Origin: Toxonevra muliebris
Lineage: Eukaryota > Arthropoda > Insecta > Diptera > Pallopteridae
Direction: 5' to 3'
Assembly: GCA_963691655.1 (NCBI GenBank)
Contig: OY829329.1
Span: forward strand, 7,578,708 to 7,642,707
DNA: 64,000 nucleotides
In this document: piece by piece, positions 38,601-50,685 of the stretch
How positions within the stretch are numbered: the stretch's first letter is position 1
Layout: every line of letters begins with the position of its first letter
Program-made: the position numbers and the translations under genes
Notes under the pieces: model-generated
The model's input: only the letters and a program-made list of their open reading frames with translations
Database searches by the model: none
What the model was told of the DNA's origin: nothing

Positions 38601-40617
38601 CATTCTAATGCGATCGACACAACAACAAAGCTCTGTTGTTGCTGTGAATATTTTTTGTTGTACTGCTGCTATCACTTTGTATATAAATTCACCTTGATCG
38701 TAGCACTGTATAGTACAACACGGCAATAGCAATTCTTGTTGCGACCAAACGGTAAAAAAACAAACGAAAACCATTATTAAGCAAACACCTCCACAAAAAA
38801 AAAAATGGCGCCATAAAAAAGAAAACAAGAGATGGAGAGAGATGGCTGTTCGTGCTTGTAACGGAAGAGTAGTCGTATCCTCCTTTTTTACTCCTAACCA
38901 TCCTAAGTTGAGCCTAACACACATATACACATTATAACATTACTAAAAAAACACGTATTGATGTTGATACAACACATACTTACATAATAATAAAAAATTA
39001 AATCTGATATATGTATATTTTTATGGGTTCCTTTTTCTTACAGTTACAAATACAACTCAAAGTACAAAGACAACATTATGTCCCATAGTAATAAAACCGA
39101 AAGGAAATATATTCAAGAGTGAAATAAGTAATACCCAAATTAAAACAAACCCAAATGTTGCAGTAGCAACAGTAAATTCAGCAATGCCTTCATCAGGACA
39201 ACAAGCAAATAAAATTAGCGCACCAAATCTTGTAGCCGTAATTCCCAATAACAATGCAATTACAAAAACGAATAATGCACCTAAAAATGTATTTCAGAAA
39301 GGTGGAAAATTATATATTGTTGATCCAATGCAAATAAAGTTGAAACAACAACAAAATAAACAAGTTTCACTTCTTAAACCGCAAATAAGTTTGCTTAAGC
39401 AGCAACAGCATCGACAGCAACAACAACAAAAACAATTAAAAATTACTAATTCATCTCAATCTATAACAAGTGATCATGATTATATTCCTTCTCCGGCTAT
39501 TACAACAACAGCTGCTATTGCTACAACAGGCATCTCTGAAGCCATTCGAAAAATTAATACTCCAGTGCCAGCTGCTTCACCCATCACAACTGCTGTTGTT
39601 CATCCGGGCATACGGCAAATGCGTGCCAAAGCTAATAATCAATTCGTGAGCTTGCAAAATCAGCGAATCTATTTTGAACGTCAATTCCTCCAAAGAAAAT
39701 TCAATAGCACTCGTTCCGCGATCGAGTATTTGCTAGGCCGATTGCCGCTCATTGCTCTTAAAGAATTTCTTGTATCGGCTTTTCCCTTCGTGACAAACTC
39801 TATAAAAGATTTTCAAGCATTGCCCGCCTTCAAGCAAAAAGCATGCGAATGGTTGCGTGCTAAATGCATCTCACGTTGTATACGAAATCACGATGATTTG
39901 AAAGATTTGAATGCCCGAGGATGTGACTCGTTCTGGAGCACAAAAGAAATTGTAATTTTCGCACGTCTTCATGCCTATACGCCTAGTATGAAAGCGACGT
40001 TGTTACGGCCGATGTCAGATACAACCGACAATTTCACAGACCTTGTGAAGAGTGAATTAAAAAATGAACAGCAATTTCAGTATGAAACTCTCACAACGCA
40101 TTCACGAATTTCCAATTGGGCAGAAAGTATGTCGCATCAACTGGAACAGTATAAATATGCTACAAGTGATAATCAAATGATCTATGTCGACAGCGATGAC
40201 GATGAAGAGAAACTGAAAGAACGTCCCAATTTTTCAAAATCTCAACCACATCTAAACGACAGAGAAAAAAAGATGTTTTTACCATCAATTCAACGCTTAG
40301 AGGACGAATCACTTCTAGTTAATGATATTTGCAAAGACGTTGGCATACGTTTAGTCCCAGAAGAAATTATTAATGGCGTTCTACATCCGTCAACGGAAAT
40401 GGTGTTAGCTGAAAGTTTACATATGTTTGTGGAGAAATTGTTGCGTCGCTCAATAGCTACCAAACTACACCAACAACCGATGAACAGTGTTGTTGATGGA
40501 CTTTCAATTGAGCCACATGATATCGGGAAAGTAATAGCCCAATGCAGTGAGTTTGATTTCCTTACTAACTATAATTTGGGCGATATTAAATATGCGAGTG
40601 AGCATAACGTTGATTGA
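35642..40617 (+). CDS. D12: YEATS-domain protein, YEATS2 orthologue (ATAC complex subunit D12)
   Basis: Three exons, 35642-36532, 36592-37696 and 39044-40617, encode 1189 residues with matching phases. The frame is open further upstream, but ATG 35642 ([17 protein letters not shown]) is the first ATG in frame. A predicted coiled coil spans about residues 52-95. The YEATS domain spans about 245-380 across the first intron, with [25 protein letters not shown] and [15 protein letters not shown]; the histone-acyl-lysine pocket belongs to this fold. A long Ser/Thr/Asn-rich middle includes a Gln-rich run (about 763-800). A C-terminal histone-fold-like helix region lies around 1100-1175. In flies and humans this protein is part of the ATAC histone acetyltransferase complex and reads acylated histone H3. 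Head-to-head with U26. Confidence 0.93.
37697..39043 (+). other. Second intron of D12
   Basis: 1347 bp, donor GTATGA and acceptor TTTCTTACAG. It contains the miniature element at 38438-38692 and an A-rich run near 38795. The remainder shows nothing I can name. Confidence 0.6.
38438..38692. mobile_element. Miniature inverted-repeat element in the D12 intron
   Basis: The left end GTGAATTTATATAGAA and the reverse complement of the right end, GTGAATTTATATACAA, are followed on both sides by ATAGCAG-AGTACAA. Total 255 bp, no coding frame. The inner part has repeated CAACAACAA words on one side and TGTTGTTG on the other. Confidence 0.6.
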
Positions 40618-40784
40618 CATCTAACAAAAACTTACAATTTAGCATTTAATATTCAGGATTTTTTTATTTATACTAACCTATTAAAAAGTAATTTTTAAGC
40701 AAGAAATATGTGTGTGTGTGTGCGTCTTTTTTACCATAAGTAATTCCTTTGTAAGTTATTGTTATTTTATAATACTTAGTAAAA

Positions 40785-40790
40785 AATAAA
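40785..40790 (+). terminator. Poly(A) signal of D12
   Basis: AATAAA 168 bp after the TGA stop, with a second AATAA-rich run following directly. Confidence 0.5.
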
Positions 40791-41076
40791 TAATAATTGA
40801 AAACTCGATGACTATAAAATATTTTTTAATAAAATGAGATGGAAAAGTAAGGATATCTGAATTTGTTCCTCATTAATAACTAATTTACTAATAACTAACT
40901 ATTTATTGTAATACCTTTTTATTAATCAAATCACTGCTCTCTTCTAGATCTATTTTATAAGAAACTCAGAAGCATGGATGCATTTTTCCTTACTGGAAAA
41001 TGATTTTCTCTCATAAAAATATATGAAGGAGTGCGATGTTTGTTTTTGTAACAGTTGCACATTATTTTAATATGTA

Positions 41077-41942
41077 GGGGAGTGTTCCCGGGTATGAGAC
41101 AGCACCAGGTATGAGACAGTCGATTTTTTACATCATGCAATATCAGTACTGTCCATCTGACTACTGTAAAACTTTCCTTTTGGCATAAGCCAGTTTTTGT
41201 GGTAACACCGAAGTGAATAGATGTATTGCTTGTATCAGATGCAAATATCGTGTGTGAAAATCGATTACGAAAACTTTTTTTTGATTTTTTTCAAAGTGAT
41301 ATATTTTCGAGTGAATTAATTAAAAAAAGTGAGTGTAATGCATTAGCATTTAGTGTTTTAAATATATTTAGCGATCCAATTTTGAATTAGGCTAATATAT
41401 GGTTGGAAACAATATTTTTTATTATTCTCAAAATGGCATCGTTTTCCGGGTATGAGACACCACTTAACTACTGTTTTGATTCATTTTTGTTTTGTATTTT
41501 TACCCAAAAAATAAAATCGTCTTTCAAATGCATCACATGCTGTTCATTTGAACTGTACAAGCATTGTGATAGAGATTTGGATGCAGAAGACGATGACTAA
41601 GAGGGAAATGATTAATAAAAATTTCTATTTCTTTTTATCTTAGCCTACAAAATAAATAAATTTATATTTATAAATAGTTTTGGAGTTTTTACTTCATATT
41701 TCCTAATTTTTAGTGGATTTTTGTAGGTGTCTCATACCCGGGTACAATTTTGTTTTTTTTTTTGGCAAAAATACACATCCTCAGAAAATCGGTCATACAA
41801 TTTTACGTGCCAATGGAATCAATATACTTTCTTTGTGTATTTTCATTACCTTTCCGACAATATATAAAACACCCTATTTGTTGTAACCAGTGAAAATTTA
41901 TGGTTAAAAAAAAAACCCGTCTCATACCCGGGAACACTCCCT
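41077..41942 (+). mobile_element. TA-flanked DNA transposon with repeated TATGAGAC motif, copy 1 (866 bp)
   Basis: The left terminus GGGGAGTGTTCCCGGGTATG and the reverse complement of the right terminus, AGGGAGTGTTCCCGGGTATG, continue into AGAC on both sides. TA dinucleotides flank it (41075-41076, 41943-41944), as for the Tc1/mariner/pogo superfamily. TATGAGAC or its complement occurs five times: 41093, 41110, 41451, 41729 and 41919. A short coding remnant (41403-41600) ends in the acidic tail DLDAEDDD and is shared with copy 2. It is non-autonomous, as no full transposase is present; pogo-like is my best guess. Confidence 0.7.
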
Positions 41943-42754
41943 TATTATTGTAGTACTCCTTAAACTACTACTACTTCATTACACTTCCTATATGAATAAG
42001 CGATATAGCATACTGTTATAATTAGTTTTGAGGCATCATATCATCATTTCTATAAAATCTTCTCAACCTTCACTCATGTACCCAATCATTGAGAGTAACT
42101 TATTCGCGCATGGGAATGCTCAAAGAGAGAGAGAGAGCGAATATTGGTGTATAGAAGAGATGAGAGTTTTTTTGTATGTCTACAGAAATTTCAGAAATTA
42201 ACAGAACGTTAGATGAGAAAATATAAGAGTAAATGTTGAAGAGCCGACCAATAGAGCTTTAGGACAATTAGCGCAAAACTTAAAATCTACTCACGCATAT
42301 GAATGGTCATGAGTGCAAGAGGGTAAGTATGTGAGAGGTAGTGTTGCAAGAAGAAGTGAGTGTTCTTTTATGCAGAAATTTACAGAGGCTTGGTTAAGTT
42401 TACAGATCTTTGGGATAATTTGTAAGTTTTGATTAAATTTTTAAAATTTTCTGTTATTTTACAGAAAAACGCCAAATCTACACTTCATTTTCAATTTCAC
42501 TTAATATTCTAGAACGTTTTATACTCAAATGAAGCAAGCACTAAACACCACGAAATTCTTCATTAGCATTAAGTTTTGTAAATACTTCTTTAAAATAAAA
42601 CTTCAGAATTCATCATTTCTTTTTATTTATTTTTTCTTTTAATAAATGTAAATAATCATTATAATAATACAATCCAATAATAAATGCAATTTTTAATAAC
42701 TGAATTGTTTTATTGTTTTGCTTTTACGTTTATTGAATATTTTTCTTATTTATC

Positions 42755-45064
42755 TTAAATTTATCTACATTTATTTTATAGAAGAATATCTGATTTCAAT
42801 GATCTTTTACTAAACACCTATAAAGACTTACGATCTTCTGTTATGCTAATAAAAGAAGAAGAACTTTTGATTCTCTTTTGACCAAACGAGTTTCCTTTAA
42901 TTAACAATTGCTCTCTCTCTCTCTCTCTCACACGTAGACTTCCACATGCATACGCTCTCACACTATTTGTATGTATGTGCAATACAATATTTGCGAGAGT
43001 AGGCTAATATTTAGAACTCTCAGATATTCAGATGATGACTACTTGCTCTTTCAAACTCAAGCTCTCACTTTCGTATATGCATATGTGAGAGTAAGTTCAT
43101 AGTTATCGTAAGAGTTATACAAATCTTCCGTAGATTTAAGAAAGCTCTGTAAATGCGCTCTTCACTCTTACGTTCTCACATATGTTGTATGTGCATTCAT
43201 TTACATATATATATAAAGGTGTGAGAGCGCTACCCAAAGTTCTGTAAATCTAGAAAATCTACAGAGCTTTGAGGTGAAATTGAAATTTTGTAATTTTATC
43301 TGGAAATTTTCCCGTTTTACGGTCGGTAGAGTAAAAACCTCCACCAAAAGTTCATAATAATTCGTATCTGAAATTTTTCTTCAGTAATTGTTAGTGGGGG
43401 TACGATAGATGGAAAAACCATAAAAATCAGTTCTGGGGCTGCGGAGCAACCCCCCCAAAAAACCCCCCTTTTGGTGAAAAAAAACGTTTTTTACTAATAA
43501 CTGGTTAACCGTAGGAGATATCAAAAAAATTCGTACTACAAAAACAAAGCTTGAGTGATTTCCTAAAAAAAAGTTATTAAGTAATTTTTTCGTATATGTC
43601 ATAGTTTTCGAGATATTCAATATTTAAAACATTGCATACTTTATACTTTGGATGTACTGTAGGTGCGCGCGCGTCTTTGTTAATTTGAATTTTTGCGCGC
43701 GGAGCCTATAGGAAAAATTTAATTACTCGAAAACCAAATAAGCTAGGAAGAAAAATCAAAATGGGTTTTGAAGGAGATATAAAGTGAAATATTCTCTGTC
43801 ATTTTCATTCATTACGTATCATTTTTAGTATTTAAACATAACAATATGGTATAGTTGCCTGTTGGTTTTTGCTACTTTAACTATTTGCAAGCCTAATAAA
43901 AATAATTGGTTTCACTATATGTTATAAATTTATTACCTTTTAGTTCAAAATATTATTTCTAAAAATGCTGAAAAGTTAGAAATAAAAACATTCACATTTT
44001 GAAATTTTATCAGCTTATTAAAATTAGCAAAATATTGGCTAATTTTTTATTGTTTCCTAAAAATAAAAAAAAAACCCAAACTAATTGGATACATGGCACA
44101 AAAAAATGTTTTTCAGTTCACATATCTTTTAACAATATTTTCTAATAATTTAAAAGTTGAGTAATTGCATTAAAAAATAAGTAATTTAATTTTTTCTTTA
44201 GGCTCAGCGCACAAAAATTCAAATAAACAAAGATGCGCGCGCCAAGTTTGCAATGTTTTAAATATAGAATATCTCGAAAACTATGACATATACGAAAAAA
44301 TTACTTAATACCTTTTTTTTAGGAAATCACACAAGCTTTGTTTTTGTAGTACGAATTTTTTTGATATCTGCTACGGTTAACCAGTTATTAGTAAAAAACG
44401 TTTTTTTTCACCAAAAGGGGGGGTTTTTGGGGGGGTTGCTCTGCAGCCCCAGAACTGAATTTTGTGGTTTTTCCATCTATCATACCCCCACTAACAATTA
44501 CTGAAGAAAAATTTCAGATACGATTTATTATGAACTTTTGGTGGAGGTTTTTACTCTACCGACCGTAAAACGGGAAAATTTCCAGATAAAATTACAAAAT
44601 TTCAATTTCACCTCAAAGCTCTGTAGATTTTCTATATTTACAGAACTTTGGGTAGTTCTCTCATACCTTTCACACGTATACTATTCACATATATTAATAT
44701 ATGTAAAAGTGGTAGTTGTATTCACGTATATGAATGCACATACAACATATGTGAGAACGTAAGAGTGAAGAGCGCATTTACAGAGCTTTGTATAACTCTT
44801 ACGATAACTATGAACTTACTCTCACATATATAAGTAGTCATCATCTGAACATCTGAGAGTTCTAAGTCTACGTGTGTGAGAGAGAGAGCAATTGTTAATT
44901 AAAGGAAACTCGTTTGGTCAAAAGAGAATCACAAGTTCTTCTCCGAAATGGTTATATTCTCGCTTTTATTAGCATAACAGAAGATCGTAAGTCTTTATAG
45001 GTGTTTGGTAAAAGATCATTGAAATCAGATATTCTTCTATAAACAAAATGTAGATAAATTTAAA
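42755..45064. mobile_element. Foldback-type element: two arms of about 0.9 kb around a 440-bp loop
   Basis: The left arm (about 42755-43727) is repeated in reverse complement as the right arm (about 44170-45064). Shared landmarks include TTAAATTTATCTACATTT at the outer ends, CTAACAATTACTGAAG, the C/G runs near 43450 and 44425, and CGCGCGC near the inner ends. The arms differ by indels: the left has a roughly 27-base insert near 43645 and about 100 extra bases near 42970. Two mirror-image open frames (43381-43620 minus and 44283-44504 plus) exist only because the arms match; I do not treat them as genes. The outer limits are approximate. Confidence 0.65.
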
Positions 45065-47414
45065 ATATTCCAAAAACATTGTTTTTGGCAAAATACACTA
45101 ACTTACGTTTTTAACAATCAAATTTTGCGCCTGTGTGAGTGCTGCATGTTGTTGCTAGTGTTGTATACATTTAAAAAGACGGGAGAAAAAATGTACCCAT
45201 GGGGCGCATAGCGATGCAGTAGATTTACAAGAGCCTTGCGTTGCCGCGTCTTGTCATCGCCGCCGGTAAATTACACAAAAATTCCTTAACTCCTTTTTTA
45301 GGCACTTTAATCCTTTCTATACTGACGATATTTTATATATCCAAAAACGGTATGAGTGGAGTTAATAAAAACGCAATTATATTTTAAAATAAAAATACAT
45401 TTATTTCAATGTTTTAACAGTATCAATGATAACTACATTATATTGTTGCATACATATATTTTCTTTAACTATGCATTTATTTAGAATATATTGTTTTTGC
45501 TCATACTAAAATAATTACTATTGCTATATTATGCTTTGAATTCATTGAATTAATGTATGCTAAAACTTAAACATTGGTTACAAAAAAATTAATTCATTAT
45601 TTATACATATTCAATAAAATTGCCTTACTATAAATATACAAATATTAAAATTATTAATTTTATTTGTTTTTGTTTTTAACTCAAATTTTACTAGGTTAAC
45701 TAATATATTGAGTTTAAATTAAAAAAAGAGTTAAGTGTAGTTTAGGTTTATTTCACTACCATTACATTTCTATAACATTTATTTAAAATACTTTTTTTTT
45801 AGAATTTTCTTCAGTGTTTTTTTTGTTTTCTCGTTTTTTCTTTAACATGAGTGTACAATCACAGCCCTTACTAATTAATAGATTTAATATTGATTTGTGT
45901 ATATTTGTTATTATTAATTAAAAAAGAGTTTACATGATTACAAGAAAAAAAAATTCTTTAAAAACAATATCCTAAAAGCCAAGCTTTTTTGCTTATAAGT
46001 TAAGGTTTCGTTTGACATTTATGTATATACATTTTGTTTCTGTTTTTTAATTCATATTACCTCAACTTTATAACAGAAATAGTGTAGGATGGTCATGGCA
46101 ATGTTACAGATTAAATTAAGTGTTTAAAAGCTAAGAAGATTCAATAAATTCAGCGTTGAAGAAAATGTTTTTTTTTTTTTCTAATTATTTCTAATTACTT
46201 ACTCATTAAGAGTGCAATAATATAAAAGAATACGAAAGTGAGATAGAATGATATTTATTGAATTTATGGGCTATTTTCTATGTCTCAATAATAAAAGTTG
46301 GCAAATTTACACGACGCTCTCTTAGTCGTATTCTCTCAATTTGGCTGGAAACATAGAGAAGCGGTAAGGTGAGTAAAGGAACGAGCAAAGTGAAGAATAC
46401 CGCTTTGTGTTATTTACATAGTAAAGACCAAAGCAATGAAAATATTTTTTGTTTTTTAAATCGCTGAAAATAATACCGAATAGCTACTAGTAATGTGGTA
46501 AAAATTTGTTAGTTATGACGAAACTATAAACACGACATTTTTTTTTGAAATCGTTAAAAAAGTAAAACAGAATTGTTTTCTTTCAACCAACCAATCCAAC
46601 CATACTATGAAAATGGAAAGGTATAAAAGAGAGAAAATTTATTGAAAAGTACGAGTAAATACAAAAGTTTCAATATGGCGCCTGAGATGAAAGCCTTTGA
46701 ATATAGTAGCCGCAACCAACATGTCGGTTTCATTTTCATTCTGGACCATACTGTCAAAGCAAAAGTCCATATTGTGTATGTGTGTGTGCTTCGTAATTTC
46801 AGTTCATATAAAAAACACTGCGCTCAGCGCTCTCACTTCATAGTTTGACAGTTAAGCTTTGTTTCCCGCCAGCATGCGGCTACCTCTATTATTCTTAATA
46901 ATTTGTCATTTTTTTTTTTATAAATCAACAAAGCAAACCATTTAAACGTATTCTTAATCAGCAAGCTTGCTCCCTTTTGAATGAATGGGTATTATATGGT
47001 CTAAAATCAAAACAATTACAATGACAAAAAAACAAAAATGGTTTTTGGACAAATATATAATTTGATAGATATTTAAAAGTTTTCTTTTTGGGCGCCATAT
47101 TGCTTGCTTATTCGTATTTTGTGATAAAATTTCTCTCTTCCGTATCTTTGCATATGCTTAGCATAGTTAGGCTTTTATTTCTCCATCTTTTTTAAAAAAA
47201 TTTTATGGCCGAGATTATAAAAAAAAAATAGACAGCGATGAAGATAAGAGAGCGTGCAAATCGGCCAAATGACTCTTACGAAAGCAATGACCTCCATTTT
47301 AGATCGTCACACAACACAAATCTACTACAATTTTGAGGAGAATCACTCACAAAATGTTTACAGAATTTTATTGTTAGACCCAAATTTCTCAAAACCAATA
47401 CATCTCTATACATA

Positions 47415-48952
47415 CAGTACTGTGCAAATCAAAAGCAACAAATCTTAGCATACCATACTTATTACGTTTTCATGAGTTTTGTTAATTTTTATTTAAAAGA
47501 AAGAGGATTTAATTCGTTCATAAATGATCAAATTATATAATGAGAAACTTAAAAGTTTGAAAAACTATTAAAAAAAAAATATTTTAAAAAAATGAAAGAA
47601 ATATCCACTTAGGGCTGTGGAAATCAAAAGCAAAAATTTTATGATATTCCTTATTTTTATTCATTGCCTCAAATCTGCGAGGCATTGACTTTGTCAGCTT
47701 GATGAATGTCCTCTTGGGTGCCATTTCCCACTTTTATTTCAAATCTATCCCAGCTCAATTCTGATTTGGAAGTGGTACCTACCCACTCTATGTTTCGGGG
47801 TTCAGAATTAGGTTTCAATTAGTTAAACTCGGATGGTAGTGAAAAGAACCCTTCTCCATGCTAATAAATATTAAAACAACTTTGATGTGCTTTTCGAGTA
47901 GAATTCATGTCTAAGTATTCCAAAAAGTGCCAATCTTCACAATGGCTGATAAAGCATTTGGGTTTCCGAAGCTTCCCTATGGATTAGGTGGTCAATATTT
48001 AAATTTATTTAGTGGAAAAGATAAAGACCATGAACAAATTAATTTATTCAATTGCAAAAAATTCCGCCCCCATGCTTGCCATTGATTTTAAAGAGCAATT
48101 TTTTAGTCGCCCCCTTTAAATCGTCTAAGAGACTTGTTGAATGAATTAATTCAACTGAATCTAATTACTGACAAATTGACGTTAGTTTAGTCAGAACTGG
48201 TTCAATGAGTCCAAATTTAATTGAATTAATTCATACTTGTAGTATTAGACGAATTAAAATGGGACGACTAAAACATTGTTCTGTAAAGTCATTGGCAAGC
48301 ATGGGGGCGGAATTATTTGCAATTGAATAAATTGGTTTGTTCATGGTCTTTATCATTTTCATGAAATAATTATAAATATTGACCATCTAATTCATAGGGA
48401 AGCTCCGGAAGCCTGAATGCTACATCAGCCATTGTGAAAATTGCCACTTTTTGGAATATTTAGACATGAAATCTATTCGAAACGCTCATTAAAATTGTTT
48501 TAAGATTGATTAGTATGGAGAAGAGTTAAGTTTTCTTATGGGTTGTCACTACCATCCGAGCTTAACTCCTTGAAACCTACTTCGGAACCCAGAAACATAG
48601 AGTGGGTGGGTACCACTTCCAAATCAGAATTGAGCTGGGAAATGGCACCCAAGAGGACATTCATCAAGCTGACGACGTCAATGCCTCGCAGATGTGAGGC
48701 AATGAATAAAAATAAAGAATATCATAAAATTGTTGCTTTTGTTTTGCACAGTTCTAAGTGCATATTTCATTGATTTTTTTATAATTTTTTTTTTTGGATA
48801 GATTTTTCTTACTTTTAAGTTTCTCATTATATAATTTGATCATTTAAGAACGAATTAAATCCTCTTTCTTTTAAATAAAAGTTAACAAAACTCATGAAAA
48901 CGTAATAAGTATGTTATGCCAAGATTTGTTGCTTTTGATTTGCACAGTACTG
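47415..48952. mobile_element. Near-perfect 1.54-kb palindrome of two inverted Tc1-like 3' ends
   Basis: Both outer ends read CAGTACTGTGCAAATCAAAA going inward, and both are flanked by TA (47413-47414, 48953-48954), the Tc1/mariner target. The arms stay complementary almost to the centre near 48180. On the plus strand the right arm encodes a piece ending in a Tc1-transposase C-terminal motif (SMPRRCEAMNKNK, around 48690-48720); the left arm carries its mirror on the minus strand. No DDE catalytic part is present, so this is a non-autonomous end-to-end derivative. Confidence 0.7.
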
Positions 48953-49598
48953 TACATAGGTACGTATAAGGTATATAAGCAAGTTTAAAATTGCATACAA
49001 GCAAATTATGTTAGACTTAATAAATAGGAGGTCAAAAATTGTTAGAATTCATTTGTTGTTGAAACTCCAGGTATTTCAAAAAAAAAAAAAAAAAAAAAGT
49101 ATAAAACTGCTTTCTTTTTGATAAATTTAAGTACGTTTCAGCTTAAAAATGTAATATCATAACAAGGCTCTGTAGAAAATATAGTTATAACTTAAAATAC
49201 AAAAAATGTGCCTACCTACTTACATATGTATGTTCTATTTATAAAAATATAAGGAAATTATAATATCGCTACGTACTAATTCTAAGTGGAAAGGATGTGA
49301 TATTAAATAAATAAATCCACCGCGGAAACATTATACATTCATGTAGTACGGCAATTGAAGTTGATTTCTCTTCTGATAACTACTAAATTTGTTATTACTA
49401 ATCAGGTAATTGAGGTTATAATCTGATTCTTAGACCCATAATCGGTGATTCTGAAAAATAAGAACATGTTATATTACAAATTTATTTAATGTAAACAATG
49501 AAGTTTACAAAATAACATTCGAATTTTATTTAAAAATTTTAATATAAAATATTTTCGACTGTATAAACAAAAAATAAAAATAAAATCCAATCAGCCCA

Positions 49599-49725
49599 AT
49601 TCTAAATATTCCCACAATGGCATGCCCGGGAGAATTCGTTTCTCTCCCCCATATTCATATAATATACGAAAACAAAGAAAAGGAACAAATTCTCCCGGTA
49701 GTTTCAATTTGGGAATATTTAGAAT
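49599..49725. repeat. 127-bp hairpin repeat
   Basis: ATTCTAAATATTCCCA on the left pairs with TGGGAATATTTAGAAT on the right, and inside them CCGGGAGAATT pairs with AATTCTCCCGG. It is probably a miniature foldback element; coding content is absent. Confidence 0.55.
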
Positions 49726-49993
49726 ATCACTATTCAAGATTTGATTTAAAACTCTAGTCCATACATTTAATTTCGTTCATAATAGTTTTTTTAATTCAAA
49801 TTTAATCAATTACACAATGTAACAAAAAGTTTGAAATGGTGAATAAATAATTTTTTTTAAATAAATAATACTTCTTATGGTCTAAACAGAATTGCGGTGT
49901 ATCGATGATTTTACGTAACTGGAAATCGCTGTCACAATTAAAACGCTCATAGCTGAATGAGATGAAACAGAATTAAAACCGACGATTTAAAAA

Positions 49994-50279
49994 CACTGGC
50001 CCATAAAATCCATTGTGTACGTGAGAGTCAAGTATACAACTGACATGAAGGAAGTGAACGAGGCGACACAACGCATATGTTGGCAACGGATACACAATCA
50101 TACACAAAATGAATCTGCTGATAGCTGCAACACTCTCAACGTACTGCAAAACTTAAGAGTTGCTCAACTTCTTGCGTAACTTCAACGTATACGTTGTGTA
50201 TGGGCCACACCACATACGATTTCATATATTTTATAGTAGTTGTCGCTATCACGTACACAACGGATTCTATGTGCCAGCG
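49994..50279. mobile_element. Miniature inverted-repeat element, about 286 bp
   Basis: The left end CACTGGCCCATAAAATCC and the reverse complement of the right end, CGCTGGCACATAGAATCC, are followed on both sides by TTGTGTACGTGA-like sequence. The core holds further CGTTGTGT-type words. It may be hAT-like; the flanking duplication is unclear. Confidence 0.55.
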
Positions 50280-50656
50280 CCTTAAATCAGTTTCTGTTTT
50301 TTATTGAGTGACGACGTGACAGGGTTGCATCTGATCAGGTAATCAGAAAGAAATGTTGTATGCGTTCAGTCGAGTGAATTTAACAGCGTTTGTTGTGTGG
50401 AACTATTTTCAATCGCGTAAATTCATCGCTAGACCATTAGTTCACTTTTTCTCAAAGATAACAAAAAAATTTTGCAGTATTAAAAAAAAAAAAATAATAA
50501 AAATAACTGCTACAACAAAAAAAAATAAATAAAAGCACACAACTACACATTTCTATTAAATTAAAACAAACAAAAAAAGAAAACAATAAATGTGAAATAA
50601 AATATTTGTTGAAACTATTTTAAAAATTAACTCTTTTATATTTGGATTTTAAGGCA

Positions 50657-50662
50657 TTTATT
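50657..50662 (-). terminator. Poly(A) signal of the flippase gene
   Basis: TTTATT on the plus strand reads AATAAA on the minus strand, 24 bp downstream of the TAA at 50688-50686. It supports ending the gene at that stop. Confidence 0.5.
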
Positions 50663-50685
50663 GTGCAAGTTAAGTTGTGTGTCCT

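Larger units (their letters stand above)
40618..50685. other. 10-kb repeat-rich intergenic block
   Basis: It lies between convergent D12 and the flippase gene and has no recognisable host gene. Contents listed separately: the TATGAGAC element (41077-41942), a foldback (42755-45064), a Tc1-derived palindrome (47415-48952), a short hairpin (49599-49725) and a MITE (49994-50279). From 45065 to 47412 and 48955 to 49598 the sequence is AT-rich with homopolymer runs, in which I see nothing supportable. A short GT run (ATGTGTGTGTGTGTGCG) sits near 40709. Confidence 0.6.

Noticed and set aside
42905..42932. CT repeat as a promoter GAGA element
   Set aside because: It lies inside a foldback arm and is mirrored in the other arm, so it belongs to the element.
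43381..44504. Two nearly identical small proteins in opposite orientation
   Set aside because: They are the same noncoding sequence read from both arms of the foldback, with C/G homopolymers inside.
46642..46848. Small open frame at 46.6-46.8 kb
   Set aside because: No motif and no splice structure; it looks random.
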